From an uncultured Bacilli bacterium (GTDB lineage Bacteria; Bacillota_I; Bacilli_A; RF39; UBA660), in assembly GCA_944363695.1 (NCBI GenBank), contig CALVUW010000046.1, forward strand, positions 1-8,134: a stretch of DNA of 8,134 nt, given 5' to 3'. Under the pieces are notes generated by a model. The model was not told the DNA's origin, did no database searches, and saw nothing but the letters and a program-made list of their open reading frames with translations. A program made the translations under genes and the position numbers. Shown piece after piece: positions 7,948 through 8,134 of the stretch; position 1 is the stretch's first letter, and every line of letters begins with the position of its first letter.

Positions 7948-7979
7948 CTCATCACTCCAAAAAAGAAAGAGACAACCAT
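7944..7979 (-). CDS. Possible 11-residue leader peptide
   Basis: An ATG at 7979 opens the short frame MVVSFFFGVMR, which ends at a TGA that overlaps the methyltransferase start as ATGA. A GTG directly upstream is in the same frame. The only Shine-Dalgarno-like sequence, AAAGGAG in the first arm of the leader hairpin, is about 20 bases away, which is too far for normal initiation unless RNA folding brings the sites together. The frame runs through the second hairpin arm and the U tract, which explains the Phe run, so a translating ribosome would disrupt the hairpin. It may equally be a chance frame. Its expression is not supported by anything beyond position. Confidence 0.15.
   Translation of the reverse strand: MVVSFFFGVMR
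7948..7958 (-). promoter_or_regulatory. Methyltransferase ribosome binding site abutting the U tract
   Basis: GGAG at 7958-7955 lies seven bases before the ATG at 7947. It touches the last T of the leader hairpin's U tract, so a transcript ended at that tract would lack the site completely. This arrangement is what makes the hairpin a plausible on/off element for the gene. Confidence 0.75.
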
Positions 7980-8006
7980 CACAAATACGTATAGTTGTCT
8001 CCTTTC
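7959..8006 (-). terminator. Leader hairpin with U tract (possible attenuator or 5' stabiliser)
   Basis: The minus-strand arms GAAAGGAGACAAC (8006-7994) and GTTGTCTCTTTC (7976-7965) pair over 12 bp with one bulged G. They enclose a 17-base loop and are followed by six T residues (7964-7959). This has the shape of an intrinsic terminator. It starts about two bases after the predicted transcription start and ends directly before the GGAG ribosome binding site of the methyltransferase. A terminated product would be an RNA of about 50 bases without a gene. It could be a conditional attenuator, a 5' hairpin that protects the mRNA, or a stop for read-through from the upstream gene. The AAAGGAG inside the first arm would be hidden in the stem. 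The pairing is visible; the role is inferred. Confidence 0.65.
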
Positions 8007-8014
8007 GTAGTGTT

Positions 8015-8043
8015 ATAATACAACATTTTTAAGATTTCGTCAA
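8015..8043 (-). promoter_or_regulatory. SigA-type promoter for the methyltransferase-rpoB-rpoC unit
   Basis: On the minus strand TTGACG (8043-8038) and TATTAT (8020-8015) are separated by exactly 17 bases. Each hexamer differs from the housekeeping sigma consensus at one position. The likely transcription start is the A near 8008, only about 60 bases before the methyltransferase start codon. No gene overlaps it, and a probable upstream terminator lies to its right. It would therefore supply transcription of the methyltransferase and, by read-through, rpoB and rpoC. This is predicted from sequence only. Confidence 0.8.
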
Positions 8044-8047
8044 TCTT

Positions 8048-8092
8048 TTTCATAAAATTGATAGTGTTTCCAAAGTGTGGAGATTTATGAAA
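8048..8092. repeat. 9-bp inverted repeat upstream of the promoter
   Basis: TTTCATAAA (8048-8056) and its exact complement TTTATGAAA (8084-8092) are separated by 27 bases. The promoter-proximal arm lies four bases from the -35 hexamer. It could be a binding site for a regulator or could simply be chance in AT-rich DNA; no known operator is recognised. Confidence 0.3.
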
Positions 8093-8108
8093 GAAACCTT
8101 TACAAAAT

Positions 8109-8134
8109 AAAAAAACGGTTAAAAACCTAAAAAA
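8109..8134 (-). terminator. Probable 3' part of an upstream intrinsic terminator (window edge)
   Basis: On the minus strand AACCG is followed by seven T residues (8115-8109). Within the window GGTT and AACC (8127-8124 and 8120-8117) can form only a 4-bp stem with a 3-base loop, but a longer 5' arm may lie beyond the edge. By conserved order the gene being ended would be rplL, which is not in the window. The remaining spacer to the promoter holds no gene. Confidence 0.45.

Overview
The window is an AT-rich stretch of a bacterial chromosome in which every gene reads on the minus strand. From right to left it holds a small RsmC/YbxB-type methyltransferase, then rpoB (RNA polymerase beta) and rpoC (beta prime). 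This order, and the close match of all three proteins to the Bacillus subtilis versions as I remember them, point to a low-G+C Firmicute (Bacillota). The codon usage is AT-rich. The beta subunit has Asn at the position equivalent to E. coli His526, as reported for Mollicutes. Yet all eight Trp codons are TGG and the methyltransferase ends in TGA, so the standard genetic code is used. The best guess is an Erysipelotrichia-like or related lineage near the Mollicutes. This taxonomic placement is inference.

Layout: the right edge (about 8109-8134) looks like the 3' part of an intrinsic terminator for an upstream gene, probably rplL by conserved gene order. It is followed by a strong SigA-type promoter (8043-8015, 17-bp spacer) that drives the methyltransferase. 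The predicted transcript begins almost at once with a long hairpin followed by six U residues (8006-7959), which ends directly against the methyltransferase ribosome binding site. This resembles a leader attenuator or a 5' mRNA-stabilising hairpin. After the methyltransferase (7947-7357) a second promoter-like sequence sits with its -35 hexamer over the stop codon. It is followed by a 19-bp AT palindrome in the rpoB leader. rpoB (7261-3647, GTG start preferred) and rpoC (3647-15) are joined by a TAATG stop/start overlap, which fits translational coupling of the two large subunits. A 7-bp inverted repeat covers the rpoC stop codon at the left edge.

The two large genes are intact, ordinary housekeeping genes and together form the catalytic core of RNA polymerase. 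I see no mobile element, CRISPR array, tRNA or rRNA, and no new multi-gene system. Points of real interest are the predicted intrinsic rifampicin insusceptibility (Asn526), the Lys84 of beta prime linked to fidaxomicin sensitivity, the compact leader structure upstream of the methyltransferase-rpoBC unit, and the very acidic C-terminal tail of beta.
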